From: Marinirhabdus sp050859505
GTDB taxonomy: Bacteria; Bacteroidota; Bacteroidia; Flavobacteriales; Flavobacteriaceae
DNA: 64,000 nt
Assembly: GCF_050859505.1 (NCBI RefSeq)
Contig: NZ_CP193934.1
Location: 1,922,001-1,986,000 of the forward strand
Direction of reading: 5' to 3'
The translations under genes and the position numbers were made by a program. Below the pieces are notes generated by a model that was not told the origin of the DNA, did not search any database, and saw nothing but the letters and a program-made list of their open reading frames with translations. Shown here in pieces: positions 43,911 through 52,498 of the stretch; position 1 is the first letter of the stretch, and each line of letters starts with the position of its first letter.

Positions 43911-44357
43911 ATGAAAATTAATTGGGGAACAGGTTTAGTAATAGGGATGGCGCTTTTTATGTGTTTCATTCTATATATGGTCATCACAATGAGTACCAAT
44001 AAAGAGTACAGCCACGATTTAGTAACAGAAGCCTACTATGAAAAGGAAATGTTATACCAAAATGAAATAGATGCAGAAACGAATGCTGTTAATCTAAGCA
44101 GTAAAATTACGGGAAGTAAGACACCAGAAGGTTGGCTTTTAAAATTTCCTGAAGAACTAGTATCCTCTAAAATTGAAGGTACGGTGTTCCTATATAGACC
44201 TTCCAGTAAACAACTGGATTTCGATTTTCCAATCGAACTTTCTGGTTCAATTTTGCTCATACCTGACGAACGTTTATTGGAAGGTCGCTGGAACATTACC
44301 ATTTCTTGGGAGTATGAGGATACTTCTTATTTATATAAAAATCAAATTGTGTATTAA
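43911..44357 (+). CDS. ccoH: CcoH/FixH-family cbb3 assembly protein
   Basis: 148 aa. One N-terminal helix (about 7-28), the FixH pattern HDLVTEAYYEKEMLYQNEIDA, then a beta-rich periplasmic part ending in WNITISWEYED. It helps cbb3 assembly next to CcoG. 2 bp from the next gene. Confidence 0.88.
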   Translation: MKINWGTGLVIGMALFMCFILYMVITMSTNKEYSHDLVTEAYYEKEMLYQNEIDAETNAVNLSSKITGSKTPEGWLLKFPEELVSSKIEGTVFLYRPSSKQLDFDFPIELSGSILLIPDERLLEGRWNITISWEYEDTSYLYKNQIVY

Positions 44358-44359
44358 CT

Positions 44360-45061
44360 ATGTGGGGAGCAGCACTCTTATTTGGATTGTTAGGCAGCTT
44401 TCACTGCGTGGGAATGTGTGGTCCCATTGCTTTCTTATTGCCGGTTGATAGAACAAATACGTGGCGAAAATCGATTCAAATAGGACTATACCACGTAGGA
44501 CGTCTTATTTCTTATGGGATTATCGGCCTGCTATTTGGACTGTTGGGAAAAAGTTTTTCTCTTTTTGGATTGCAGCAGCAATTATCTATTGTCATTGGGG
44601 TGCTTATGATTTTAGCAGCAGTCTTTCCCAAAAAATGGATGGCTAAAATGAGTGTCTCTAAACCCATTTTTATAGGGATATCCCGCATTAAATCCTCTTT
44701 AGGCCAGCAGCTTAAAAAAAAGACACCAGACACATTTTTTACTATTGGTTTTTTAAATGGTTTTCTGCCCTGCGGCTTAGTATATCTCGCTGTTTTTACA
44801 GCAATCGTTTCTGGAAGTGTGTTGGAAGGAGGTCTTTATATGGTGCTTTTTGGGATAGGTACAATACCGCTTATGACTACAGCAATATATTTGGGTAACT
44901 TGATAACGGGAGTCGTTAAAACCAGAATTAGAAAAGCAATACCGATAGTTATAGTGCTTTTTGGTTTTCTATTTATTCTACGAGGTTTAGGACTTGGTAT
45001 TTCTTTTATTTCTCCTAAGCCAATGGTTGCTCAGGTTGAAGCAAAGTATGAATGTCACTAA
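44360..45061 (+). CDS. TauE/SafE-like (DsbD_2-type) membrane protein of cbb3 cluster
   Basis: 233 aa, six helices. The N-terminus LLGSFHCVGMCGPIAFLLP contains the conserved H-C-x-G-M-C-G-P motif, and a second NGFLPCGLVYLA has a Cys-Pro/Cys pair in the middle. Proteins with this motif pair are found after ccoGH in Bacteroidota and are thought to handle copper for the oxidase. Substrate transport itself is not shown. Confidence 0.85.
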   Translation: MWGAALLFGLLGSFHCVGMCGPIAFLLPVDRTNTWRKSIQIGLYHVGRLISYGIIGLLFGLLGKSFSLFGLQQQLSIVIGVLMILAAVFPKKWMAKMSVSKPIFIGISRIKSSLGQQLKKKTPDTFFTIGFLNGFLPCGLVYLAVFTAIVSGSVLEGGLYMVLFGIGTIPLMTTAIYLGNLITGVVKTRIRKAIPIVIVLFGFLFILRGLGLGISFISPKPMVAQVEAKYECH

Positions 45062-45094
45062 TCAATATTTTATAATAATCTAAAATCGATATCT

Positions 45095-45232
45095 ATGAAT
45101 TTTTTAAATATGCCCTTGGTTAATTGGGGAATGGGAACTGCGCTTATTATAGTTTTCGCCGTTGTTTGCGTGATACTTTCAGTAGTTATTTACACTATGG
45201 TGCAGAGTGGGAAGAAGAAAAAAGACGAATAA
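45095..45232 (+). CDS. 45-aa single-helix membrane peptide, last gene of cco series
   Basis: MNFLNMPLVNWG start, one helix (about 14-36, rich in Val/Ile) and a basic-acidic tail GKKKKDE. 33 bp after the TauE-like gene and directly before an intrinsic terminator, so it is the last gene of the operon. Size and topology recall a second CcoQ or an assembly micro-subunit; no family can be named. The clean position between operon and terminator supports it being real. Confidence 0.6.
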   Translation: MNFLNMPLVNWGMGTALIIVFAVVCVILSVVIYTMVQSGKKKKDE

Positions 45233-45233
45233 A

Positions 45234-45268
45234 AAAAGGGAAGTCAATTATCACATTGCTTCCCTTTT
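45234..45268. terminator. Bidirectional intrinsic terminator between cco operon and hemN
   Basis: Perfect inverted repeat AAAAGGGAAG (45234-45243) / CTTCCCTTTT (45259-45268) with a 15-nt loop, working for both converging transcripts. Confidence 0.85.
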
Positions 45269-45285
45269 CATTTTCACCACTAAAC

Positions 45286-46650
45286 TTAAATAGTCATAGA
45301 AAATAATTGTGTTTCGGGTTTTTCGCGATGTAATCGTAGATCAAAAGCCATGCATATATTACGGATAAACGGCTTTCCTTTTTCGGCTACTTGAATTCCG
45401 TCTGGTTTTAAAAAAATAAGTTCATCTGTTTCGGGTTCTCTTAATTGCTCTAGGATTATAGGGAACGATGAGTTTTTTAATTCGTCAGTATGCCAGGACG
45501 TTTCAAATCTACACATCAGGTTTAAAATATGTTGTCTTATGATAAGATCTTCATCAGTTAACATATGCCCTCTAAATACAGGGATAATTCCTTTCGATAC
45601 TAAGTCTTGATATGCTTCAATTCCTTTTTCATTTTGAGCAAAACCAGTCCAGCTATCGCTAATGGCCGATGCTCCTAAGCCTATCATTACATCTGTCTTA
45701 GAGTTTGTGTAGCCCATAAAGTTTCGATGTATAGTTTTGTTTTTTAGTGCTGTATACAAACTGTCGCTGGGTAAAGCAAAGTGATCCATCCCAATTTCTA
45801 CATATCCAGCTTCAAGAAGTAGTTTTTTACCCAATGCATACATCGCTCGCTTTTCTTCTGCAGAAGGGAGGTCGGCATCTTTAAAACCGCGTTGTCCATT
45901 TCCTTTCATCCAGGGCACGTGTGCGTAGCTGTAGAATGCAATCCGGTCTGGACGTAACTGTGTAGTGATTTCAATGGTTTTCCGGATGTGTTTCTTTTTC
46001 TGAAATGGTAAACCAAAGATTAAATCGTGACTTATTGATGTATATCCTACTTTGCGTGCATCCTCCGTAGCACGTATTACATTTTCAATGGGCTGCACTC
46101 TATGAATAGCTCGTTGCACCGTATCATTATAATCTTGTACACCATAACTTACTCTGTTAAAGCCAAAGGAAGCAAGAACCTCTAAATGCTCTATGGTCGT
46201 ATTATTAGGATGTCCTTCAAAACTAAACTCATACTCTTTCGCCTTTTGTACTCTTCTTAAGAGCCCTTCCATCAGCATTTGTAGATTTTCCGGACTATAA
46301 AAAGTAGGCGTGCCACCGCCTATGTGTAGTTCTTTTATAATTGGCTTTTCTCCAAAAAGTTCGATGTATAACTCTAATTCCTGCAAAATAGATTTTAAAT
46401 ACGGAATTTCCACAGAGTGGTTTTTTGTAATGCGCTTATGGCAACCGCAAAAGGTACAGAGGCTTTCACAAAATGGAAGATGAATATATAGGCTAATGCC
46501 TTGTGAAGCATTAGTACTTTTAAAACTTTTGATTATTTTTTGTTTCCAGGCCTTCAAGAAAAAGGTGTCACTATCCCAGTATGGTACTGTGGGATAACTT
46601 GTATACCGAGGGCCTGCTACATTATATTTCGCTATTAGGGAATTGCACAT
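45286..46650 (-). CDS. hemN: Oxygen-independent coproporphyrinogen III oxidase
   Basis: 454 aa, full length for HemN. Radical-SAM cluster motif C-x3-C-x2-C plus the extra Cys (Cys61, Cys65, Cys68, Cys70; FCESLCTFCGCHKR), the HIGGGTPTF glycine motif, and the N-terminal AGPRYTSYPTVPYW. It converts coproporphyrinogen III to protoporphyrinogen IX without O2, supplying haem for the cytochromes here. Located 9 bp downstream of a small membrane gene and under its Fnr-type promoter. Confidence 0.95.
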   Translation of the reverse strand: MCNSLIAKYNVAGPRYTSYPTVPYWDSDTFFLKAWKQKIIKSFKSTNASQGISLYIHLPFCESLCTFCGCHKRITKNHSVEIPYLKSILQELELYIELFGEKPIIKELHIGGGTPTFYSPENLQMLMEGLLRRVQKAKEYEFSFEGHPNNTTIEHLEVLASFGFNRVSYGVQDYNDTVQRAIHRVQPIENVIRATEDARKVGYTSISHDLIFGLPFQKKKHIRKTIEITTQLRPDRIAFYSYAHVPWMKGNGQRGFKDADLPSAEEKRAMYALGKKLLLEAGYVEIGMDHFALPSDSLYTALKNKTIHRNFMGYTNSKTDVMIGLGASAISDSWTGFAQNEKGIEAYQDLVSKGIIPVFRGHMLTDEDLIIRQHILNLMCRFETSWHTDELKNSSFPIILEQLREPETDELIFLKPDGIQVAEKGKPFIRNICMAFDLRLHREKPETQLFSMTI

Positions 46651-46659
46651 AATTGTAAA

Positions 46660-46944
46660 TTAAGAAGCGAAACCATACACTATAATCGCAAAATTGATTA
46701 GCACACTTGCTATCAGTAGTTTATAGATTATCGAAGGTTTTTGTAAGGTCAAAATCGCTGCGTTATGTGTACTACAAATCGCTACTGTTATAAATACCAG
46801 AAACATTTGTAGAAAACCATTTCCATGAAGCAGTGATGCCATCACAGCAAGAGATCCTATGCATGTGGAAGCTAACATTCCTATGGCAGAATAACCAATA
46901 ATATTTTGAGTGTAGTCTTTTTGAAATTTTGCTAGCGTTGTCAT
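46660..46944 (-). CDS. Small three-helix membrane protein upstream of hemN
   Basis: 94 aa with three hydrophobic segments (about 18-38, 42-62, 72-92). Polar residues STHNAA lie between helices 2 and 3. Unknown family, conserved-looking start YTQNIIGYSAIGMLASTCIG. Expressed from the box at 47001-47012 and coupled to hemN. Confidence 0.7.
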   Translation of the reverse strand: MTTLAKFQKDYTQNIIGYSAIGMLASTCIGSLAVMASLLHGNGFLQMFLVFITVAICSTHNAAILTLQKPSIIYKLLIASVLINFAIIVYGFAS

Positions 46945-46969
46945 TATTTATCTATTTAAGAATTTAAGA

Positions 46970-47012
46970 CAAAACTACAATTGCGCTATAGGTTAAAATA
47001 TGATAAATATCA
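46970..47012 (-). promoter_or_regulatory. Fnr/Crp-type box plus -7 element for orf94-hemN
   Basis: Minus strand: box TGATATTTATCA (47012-47001) and perfect TAGTTTTG (46977-46970), offset 35 nt. Confidence 0.82.
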
Positions 47013-47126
47013 GTCAAATAAGAAATCCCACCCCATCATCATCTTTCCTTTACCAAAAACTAAAATTTAAGATTAGCGAACGGGCGAGCTGGCGTGTTGG
47101 AATTCGAATCCCGAAGGTGAAACGAG

Positions 47127-47151
47127 AAAAGCCACCCGAAGGTGGCTTTTT
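47127..47151. terminator. Strong hairpin, terminator-like
   Basis: Perfect 10-bp inverted repeat AAAAGCCACC (47127-47136) / GGTGGCTTTT (47141-47150) around a CGAA tetraloop, with another T following. No gene directly precedes it on the plus strand. Confidence 0.6.
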
Positions 47152-47208
47152 GAGTGGAGCCTGCCTGCCAGAGGCACGAAAGGTAGTAGGTGATTATAAA
47201 CGTATGAT

Positions 47209-47850
47209 CCCTACTAGCCCCAATCCTGCAATTACAACTGCCAGTGCTTGCCGTCCTGGTGTCTAAAAACAACAAAACCCGATCAAGCGAAAATGCTTGT
47301 CGGGTTTATTATGTTTTCAGCCACAACGCAGTTGTGAGTGATTGTGGAGCCGGAGGGATTACCTAAGGTGATCCCTTAATAGCTCCAGTCTTGCAAATAC
47401 AACTGCCAGTGCTTGCAGCCCTGGTGTCTAAAAACAACAAAACCCGATCAAGCGAAAATGCTTGTCGGGTTTATTATGTTTTCAGTCACAACGCAGTTGT
47501 GAGTGATTGTGGAGCCGGAGGGATTACCTAAGGTGCTCCCTTAATAGCTCCAGTCTTGCAAATACAACTGCCAGTGCTTGCAGCCCTGGTGTCTAAAAAC
47601 AACAAAACCCGATCAAGCGAAAATGCTTGTCGGGTTTATTATGTTTTCAGCCACAACGCAGTTGTGAGTGATTGTGGAGCCGGAGGGATTACCTAAGGTG
47701 ATCCCTTAATAGCTCCAGTCTTGCAAATACAACTGCCAGTGCTTGCAGCCCTGGTGTCTAAAAACAACAAAACCCGATCAAGCGAAAATGCTTGTCGGGT
47801 TTATTATGTTTTCAGTCACAACGCAGTTGTGAGTGATTGTGGAGCCGGAG
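47209..47850. repeat. 165-bp tandem repeat array, about 3.9 copies, with internal stem-loops
   Basis: The unit begins anew at 47281, 47446, 47611 and 47776 (GATCAAGCGAAAATGC), period exactly 165. A diverged partial unit precedes at 47209-47280, and the last copy breaks off near 47850. Units 1 and 3 are identical; units 2 and 4 share CAGTCACAACG against CAGCCACAACG, and unit 2 also has GGTGCTCCC against GGTGATCCC. So a 330-bp pair was duplicated. Each unit holds a hairpin AACCCGA-T-CAAGC / GCTTG-TCGGGTT, a small CACAAC-GCA-GTTGTG palindrome and an outer TGGAGC/GCTCCA stem around AGGGAT/ATCCCT. No protein is encoded. Confidence 0.92.
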
Positions 47851-47975
47851 GAACCAGAACGGAGCGGCTATTTAGACTGTGAATAGGGGGTTTCAAGACC
47901 CCTGAAATTTATGCGCACCGAATAGGTGACTTTTTAACATTTGTTTTTATCAACTAACTATAAAATAGACCAAAA

Positions 47976-48018
47976 TGATATATATCATAGTGTTGACTAC
48001 TTCTTAAAACTACTTTTT
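47976..48018 (+). promoter_or_regulatory. Fnr/Crp-type box plus -7-like element for truncated TSUP gene
   Basis: Box TGATATATATCA at 47976-47987 and TACTTTTT at 48011-48018 (one mismatch), offset 35 nt. Confidence 0.65.
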
Positions 48019-48037
48019 AGACTATATAAAATCATAA

Positions 48038-48295
48038 TTGCTCTCTCGCTATTTACCGGTCTTTATAATTCTATCGCTTATTGCTGAAATTTTAGGTACG
48101 GTGGGCGGATTTGGTTCATCAGTTTTCTTTGTGCCCATCGCCAATTTCTTTTTTGACTTTCAATCTGTTTTAGGCATTACAGCTTTATATCACGTATCGA
48201 GCAACCTTACCAAGATTGCCTTTTTTAGAAAAGGATTGGATAAAAAGGTTATTGATCAACTTCTTATACCTGCCGTAATTTTTATAATAGTTTAA
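48038..48295 (+). pseudogene. TSUP/TauE-type transporter, N-terminal fragment
   Basis: 85 aa from TTG 48038: FIILSLIAEILGTVGGFGSS, then VFFVPIANFFFDFQSVLGIT and a K-x-x-F-F-R loop, the first two to three helices of a sulfite-exporter-type (TSUP) protein that normally has ~250 aa. The frame stops after VIFIIV and no continuation is seen in the following 120 bp, so the 3' two thirds were lost. The start codon is not ATG, also a sign of decay. Confidence 0.68.
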
Positions 48296-48337
48296 AATTT
48301 ATAAGGTAAACAAACTATTGAAACAATCGATTTAAAA

Positions 48338-48349
48338 TGATAAAAGTCA
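48338..48349. promoter_or_regulatory. Additional Fnr/Crp-type box upstream of the MCE operon
   Basis: TGATAAAAGTCA, 23 bp (about two helical turns) upstream of the second box at 48361. It has no -7 element of its own at the usual distance. Confidence 0.6.
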
Positions 48350-48360
48350 TTTCGGACAAC

Positions 48361-48403
48361 TGACGGATGTCATTTTTCTTAGCTGCTAAGCACCCTATTT
48401 TTA
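48361..48403 (+). promoter_or_regulatory. Fnr/Crp-type box plus -7-like element for the MCE operon
   Basis: Box TGACGGATGTCA at 48361-48372 and TATTTTTA at 48396-48403 (one mismatch), offset 35 nt. Confidence 0.7.
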
Positions 48404-48423
48404 CTGATTAGAATTAATAGGCG

Positions 48424-49200
48424 TTGAACGAAACAAATTCCATAGTAATAAAAACAAAACGCTTTTTTGAAGAAGTGGGCGATATGACATATTTCGCCAT
48501 TCGTTTTTTTAAAGAAGTATTTACAGCACCTTTTGAGTGGAAGGAACTTATACGCCAATGTTACCAGATGGGAAATCGCTCTTTTCTATTAGTAGGTGTG
48601 ACTGGGTTTATTCTTGGTTTGGTATTTACACTTCAATCAAGACCTACGTTGCTCGAATTGGGTGCTGTTTCTTGGATGCCATCTATGGTAAGTATTTCTA
48701 TTGTTCGTGAAATAGGACCTGTGATGATTGCGCTCATTTGTGCAGGACGAATTGGTTCTGGTATAGGTGCCGAGCTTGGAAGTATGAAAGTAACAGAACA
48801 AATTGATGCAATGGAAGTTTCGGGCACTAACCCCTTTAAATATTTAGTGGTAACCCGTATTGTGGCAACGACTTTAATGCTTCCGTTATTGATTATTATG
48901 GGAGATGCCGTTGCGCTTTTTGGTTCGGCCATTGTGGAAAATTTAAAAGGCGAAGTATCATATATGCTGTACTTTAATAAGGTATTTGATGCGCTTGAGT
49001 TTAGTGATATTGTTCCCGCAACTGTTAAATCGTTTTTCTTCGGTTTTGCTATTGGTTTGGTGGGTTGTTATAAAGGCTACCATTGCTCAAAAGGAACGGT
49101 TGGGGTAGGAGAAGCATCAAATGCTGCGGTAGTGTATACTTCTATGTTACTTTTTGTGATAGATTTTATAGCCGTTTTTCTAACCGATATATTCTTTTAA
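48424..49200 (+). CDS. MlaE-family lipid ABC transporter permease
   Basis: 258 aa from TTG 48424, the first start codon after the promoter; the next ATG would cut into the N-terminal helix. Five or so helices with the MlaE core VREIGPVMIALICAGRIGSGIGAELG and the segment TEQIDAMEVSGTNPFKYLVV. Inner-membrane part of an MCE-type phospholipid transporter. The ATPase starts 2 bp after the stop. Confidence 0.92.
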   Translation: MNETNSIVIKTKRFFEEVGDMTYFAIRFFKEVFTAPFEWKELIRQCYQMGNRSFLLVGVTGFILGLVFTLQSRPTLLELGAVSWMPSMVSISIVREIGPVMIALICAGRIGSGIGAELGSMKVTEQIDAMEVSGTNPFKYLVVTRIVATTLMLPLLIIMGDAVALFGSAIVENLKGEVSYMLYFNKVFDALEFSDIVPATVKSFFFGFAIGLVGCYKGYHCSKGTVGVGEASNAAVVYTSMLLFVIDFIAVFLTDIFF

Positions 49201-49202
49201 TT

Positions 49203-49940
49203 ATGAAAGAACCAATTTTAGAAATAAAAGATCTGCACATAAGTTTCGGCGACAATCACGTGCTCAACGGATTTAACCTAAAATTATATGAAGGAGAAAA
49301 TCTGGTGATCATGGGAAAATCTGGTTCGGGAAAATCGGTTATGATAAAATGCTTGGTGGGATTAATGGAAGCCCATAGCGGATCTATTAAAATTAGGGAC
49401 TATGATATTGTTTCTTTGGGCCGAAAGGAGCTAGATGTACTGCGAACCGAGATCGGTTTTCTATTTCAAGGAAGTGCCTTGTATGATTCTATGACGGTAC
49501 GTGAAAATCTTGAATTTCCCCTGAGAAGAAATCGAGATAAAGTAGATGCATCCAAAACCACTACCGAATTGGTAGTGGAAGCCCTTGAAAATGTAGGTTT
49601 GGAGCAAACGATAGATTTAATGCCAGCTGAGCTTTCCGGAGGAATGCAACGACGAGTGGCCTTGGCAAGGGCACTTATTTTAAAACCAAAAATTATTTTA
49701 TATGATGAACCCACCACAGGACTTGATCCCATTACAGCAAAGGAAATCATTCAGTTAATGAGAACCATTCAGAAAACGTACAAAACGTCATCATTAATTA
49801 TTACGCACGATGTGGATTGTGCACGAGTCATAAGCAACCGAATGATTTTGCTTGTGGACGGGATTAATTATGTAGAAGGAACATTTGAAGAACTATCCAC
49901 TTCCGAAGATCCAAAAGTGCAAGCCTTTTTTAAAAACTAA
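49203..49940 (+). CDS. MlaF-family lipid ABC transporter ATPase
   Basis: 245 aa from ATG 49203; an in-frame extension to 49083 lies inside the permease gene. Walker A GKSGSGKSV (about 37-45), signature LSGGMQRR (about 145), Walker B IILYDEPTTG, and switch His in ITHDVD. It energises the MlaE-type permease. The MCE protein gene follows after 88 bp. Confidence 0.93.
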   Translation: MKEPILEIKDLHISFGDNHVLNGFNLKLYEGENLVIMGKSGSGKSVMIKCLVGLMEAHSGSIKIRDYDIVSLGRKELDVLRTEIGFLFQGSALYDSMTVRENLEFPLRRNRDKVDASKTTTELVVEALENVGLEQTIDLMPAELSGGMQRRVALARALILKPKIILYDEPTTGLDPITAKEIIQLMRTIQKTYKTSSLIITHDVDCARVISNRMILLVDGINYVEGTFEELSTSEDPKVQAFFKN

Positions 49941-50028
49941 GTAGTATGAAATGCCTTTTTACACTTTTTAAACTAAATGAAATGAATGGTCTAAGCATTC
50001 ATAAATTCTATTTTTCAAATATCTTATT

Positions 50029-51021
50029 ATGAATAAAAAATCAGCTTCTCATAAAACCCGCGTTGGATTGTTTATAATTTTAGGCACCATTATTCTTGTT
50101 GCAGCGCTCTATTTTATTGGCAAAAGGCAGCACATTTTCAGTAAAAATATTGAGGTGTATGCTGTTTTCCATAATGTGAACGGTTTGCAGTTGGGCAATA
50201 ATGTTCGCTATTCGGGAATCAATGTAGGGACCGTAGGCAACATTGAAATGGTGGATGAGGGCGCTATCGTCGTACAAATGATGGTGGATAAAAAAACAGG
50301 TGCATTCATTAAAAAGGACGCCATAGCAACCATAGGTTCGGACGGCATAGTGGGGAGTATGGTGGTAAATATTCTTCCTGGTGATAAAAACCTTCCAGTC
50401 ATTACCGCAGGAGATACCATACCTACCAATAGTAAAGTAGGAATGGACGATATGCTCACTACACTAAGGGTTACTAATGAAAATGCCGCATTGCTAACTG
50501 CAGATTTATTGAAAATCACCAAACAGGTTTTAGAAGGAGAAGGAGCTCTGGGTGCCCTGCTTACAGATGCTGAATTGACAAAGGACATAAGAGCAACGTT
50601 ACACAATTTGAAGCAAACAACAGAGGGCGCTGATCGACTCATAGGCTCTTTGAATTATAAGTTTTCAAAAATAGATATGGATGAAAGTGCTGTGGGTGTT
50701 TTATTGACTGATACTATTGTGGGGAACCAGGTGCATCAAATGATTTCAAATTTAGAAAAGTCAAGTGAGGATATTTCCAAAACAACAGAACAACTAGTGC
50801 TAATTGTTTCTGAAATAAATTCGGCTGAAAGTACTTTCAATTATCTCACAAAAGATGAAATTTTACCAAAAACCATAGACTCAACTATGATTGAAATCAA
50901 GGAAGCTTCCCAAAAATTGAATGAAAATATGGAAGCTTTGAAACATAATTTTTTGTTTAGAGGTTATTTCAGAAAACAGGAACGATTGGAAAGAAAGCGA
51001 GCTAAATCAATTAAAGAATAG
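50029..51021 (+). CDS. MlaD-type MCE-domain protein
   Basis: 330 aa. N-terminal helix (about 12-30), an MCE domain (about 38-120: VYAVFHNVNGLQLGNNVRYS ... ATIGSDGIVGSMVVNILPG), then long helical stretches forming a coiled tail (about 150-300) and a basic C-terminus. It binds and passes lipids in the periplasm, anchored to the inner membrane with the permease/ATPase. Confidence 0.92.
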   Translation: MNKKSASHKTRVGLFIILGTIILVAALYFIGKRQHIFSKNIEVYAVFHNVNGLQLGNNVRYSGINVGTVGNIEMVDEGAIVVQMMVDKKTGAFIKKDAIATIGSDGIVGSMVVNILPGDKNLPVITAGDTIPTNSKVGMDDMLTTLRVTNENAALLTADLLKITKQVLEGEGALGALLTDAELTKDIRATLHNLKQTTEGADRLIGSLNYKFSKIDMDESAVGVLLTDTIVGNQVHQMISNLEKSSEDISKTTEQLVLIVSEINSAESTFNYLTKDEILPKTIDSTMIEIKEASQKLNENMEALKHNFLFRGYFRKQERLERKRAKSIKE

Positions 51022-51026
51022 AACCT

Positions 51027-51524
51027 ATGAAAGTAGAACATCTTGAAGAACGTATTGCAACTTATAAGTCTTCTATTGAAACGGTTGTCACTAAGAAAAC
51101 TGAATGGAACAAGCAAACAAAACCATTATTATTGAAAACGCTAAAGGCCATAGTCGTTAACTATGCAATTGGTTGGAAAGTTCAGGAACTTAACTGGATT
51201 CATAATAGTGAAGCTATTAATATTAGTTTTGAAGCCTTCCCTGAGGAACTAATAGATTGTACAAATCGTATACCAGCATTTCAATTTATTCCTGGAGGTG
51301 CATTAGTGTTCTCACAAACGTATAGTGGTGATGTGTATGTCTTTATAATGTTCCCCGAAGTAAATGGAATAACTTCTGATAATAATATGGTTGAAATTGG
51401 AACAATAACTCCTTCAGAAATCACAGAGAAGTTTATTGTCGAAAAAGTAGATGAGTTTTTAAAGGAAATGATTCAATGGGAAGTGCCTAACAAGAGATCA
51501 AAAGTTGGTTACAGTTCCTCTTAA
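51027..51524 (+). CDS. Hypothetical protein after the MCE genes
   Basis: 165 aa, 5 bp behind the MCE gene, so part of that transcript. Soluble alpha/beta with a helical N-terminus (LEERIATYKSSIETVV), strands around INISFEAFPEEL and FIPGGALVFSQTYSGDVYVF, and a helical C-terminus. No family recognised. It ends one base before the convergent patatin gene, leaving no room for a terminator. Confidence 0.6.
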   Translation: MKVEHLEERIATYKSSIETVVTKKTEWNKQTKPLLLKTLKAIVVNYAIGWKVQELNWIHNSEAINISFEAFPEELIDCTNRIPAFQFIPGGALVFSQTYSGDVYVFIMFPEVNGITSDNNMVEIGTITPSEITEKFIVEKVDEFLKEMIQWEVPNKRSKVGYSSS

Positions 51525-52280
51525 TTAAACAGGTACTTTTTCTAGTACCTCTATTGCTGCTTTATACCCAATCTCAAAAATAGCATCTATATTCTTAAGA
51601 TTAAATATTCCGAATTTTTCAAGCTCATTTGGAGCAATCAAGATGTCCACTTCTTTGAACTTATTAATACATCGGCTATTGAAACTGATATCATACGCTC
51701 GGTTTGCAATTTGATATGAATGTTTCAATTGATTGGGGGTTATTTCTTCCAACGGATTTACATAAACACCAATAATGGAATCGCAACTATTTTTAAGTGG
51801 CTCTATGGGAAAATTGTTCAGTACACCACCGTCCACATAGGGAATTTTATTAATTAAGATAGGAGTGAACAAACCAGGAAATGCAGATGAAGCAAGAACA
51901 GGTTTGATAAGTTCCCCTTCAGAAAATATCATTTCGGTTCCCGTAACAAGATCGGTAGCAGTAATATAAAGTTGTTTTTTAAGACATCTAAAATCGTCTT
52001 CGCTAAAAAAAGGGGATAAATCACTGTAAAATTTACTCGTATCTATAAAACCAGGTTTGTTATACGCATAGCGCTTGTATTGAAATATGGGTACCTTTTT
52101 AAAAAATGCTAAAATAGCTGACCAAGAATGTCCGGCCGCATAAAGTGCTCCCACTATGGCCCCTGCACTTGTACCTGATAGATGGGTAATTTCAATTTGT
52201 TTCTCTTCAAGTGCTTTTAACGCGCCAATGTGAGCAACCCCACGAGCACCCCCTCCCGATAATACCAGACCAATGTTCAT
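51525..52280 (-). CDS. Patatin-like phospholipase
   Basis: 251 aa. Oxyanion-hole motif GGGARGVAH (residues 9-17), nucleophile GTSAG (Ser38), and catalytic Asp in VDGGVLNNFP (about 150). No signal peptide, so cytosolic. It hydrolyses acyl chains of phospholipids. It stands next to lipid transport genes, though on the opposite strand. A small conserved-type gene lies 2 bp upstream in the same unit. Confidence 0.92.
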   Translation of the reverse strand: MNIGLVLSGGGARGVAHIGALKALEEKQIEITHLSGTSAGAIVGALYAAGHSWSAILAFFKKVPIFQYKRYAYNKPGFIDTSKFYSDLSPFFSEDDFRCLKKQLYITATDLVTGTEMIFSEGELIKPVLASSAFPGLFTPILINKIPYVDGGVLNNFPIEPLKNSCDSIIGVYVNPLEEITPNQLKHSYQIANRAYDISFNSRCINKFKEVDILIAPNELEKFGIFNLKNIDAIFEIGYKAAIEVLEKVPV

Positions 52281-52282
52281 TT

Positions 52283-52498
52283 TTAAGAAGGATGTGTTAC
52301 AGAAAGTTGTTGTAATAATTCTTCAATATCTGTAATATAATTTAACAGCGTTTGGTTGTCAATCTTCTTTTTTGTACCATATAAGTGCCCAAAAGGTTCT
52401 TCACCCATTAAATTATAAACTTCAGGATATTTGTCCTGTAGTTCAGACAGCACTTGATTGACCTTATTTATTGTAATTGGGTTTATAGTATGTATCAT
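52283..52498 (-). CDS. Small hypothetical protein
   Basis: 71 aa taking ATG 52498 (MIHTINPITINKVNQVLSEL). The open frame goes up to 52582, but the extra 28 residues are Arg/Lys/Phe-rich and look non-coding. Helix-rich with EEPFGHLYGTKKKIDNQ; no known family. 2 bp before patatin and probably co-transcribed. Confidence 0.5.
   Translation of the reverse strand: MIHTINPITINKVNQVLSELQDKYPEVYNLMGEEPFGHLYGTKKKIDNQTLLNYITDIEELLQQLSVTHPS

Noticed and set aside
47000..47275. Small frames of 88 and 71 aa around the hairpin at 47127
   Set aside because: They cross the terminator-like hairpin and repeat unit and show no protein-like pattern.
47281..47850. tRNA or tRNA-like gene in the repeat units
   Set aside because: The TGGAGCC...GGCTCC-like closing stem and AGGGAT/ATCCCT inner stem recall an acceptor and T arm, but the TTCGAAT T-loop and an anticodon arm are missing in every unit.
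47209..47850. CRISPR array
   Set aside because: Repeats are 165 bp and directly adjacent with no unique spacers, and no cas genes are present.
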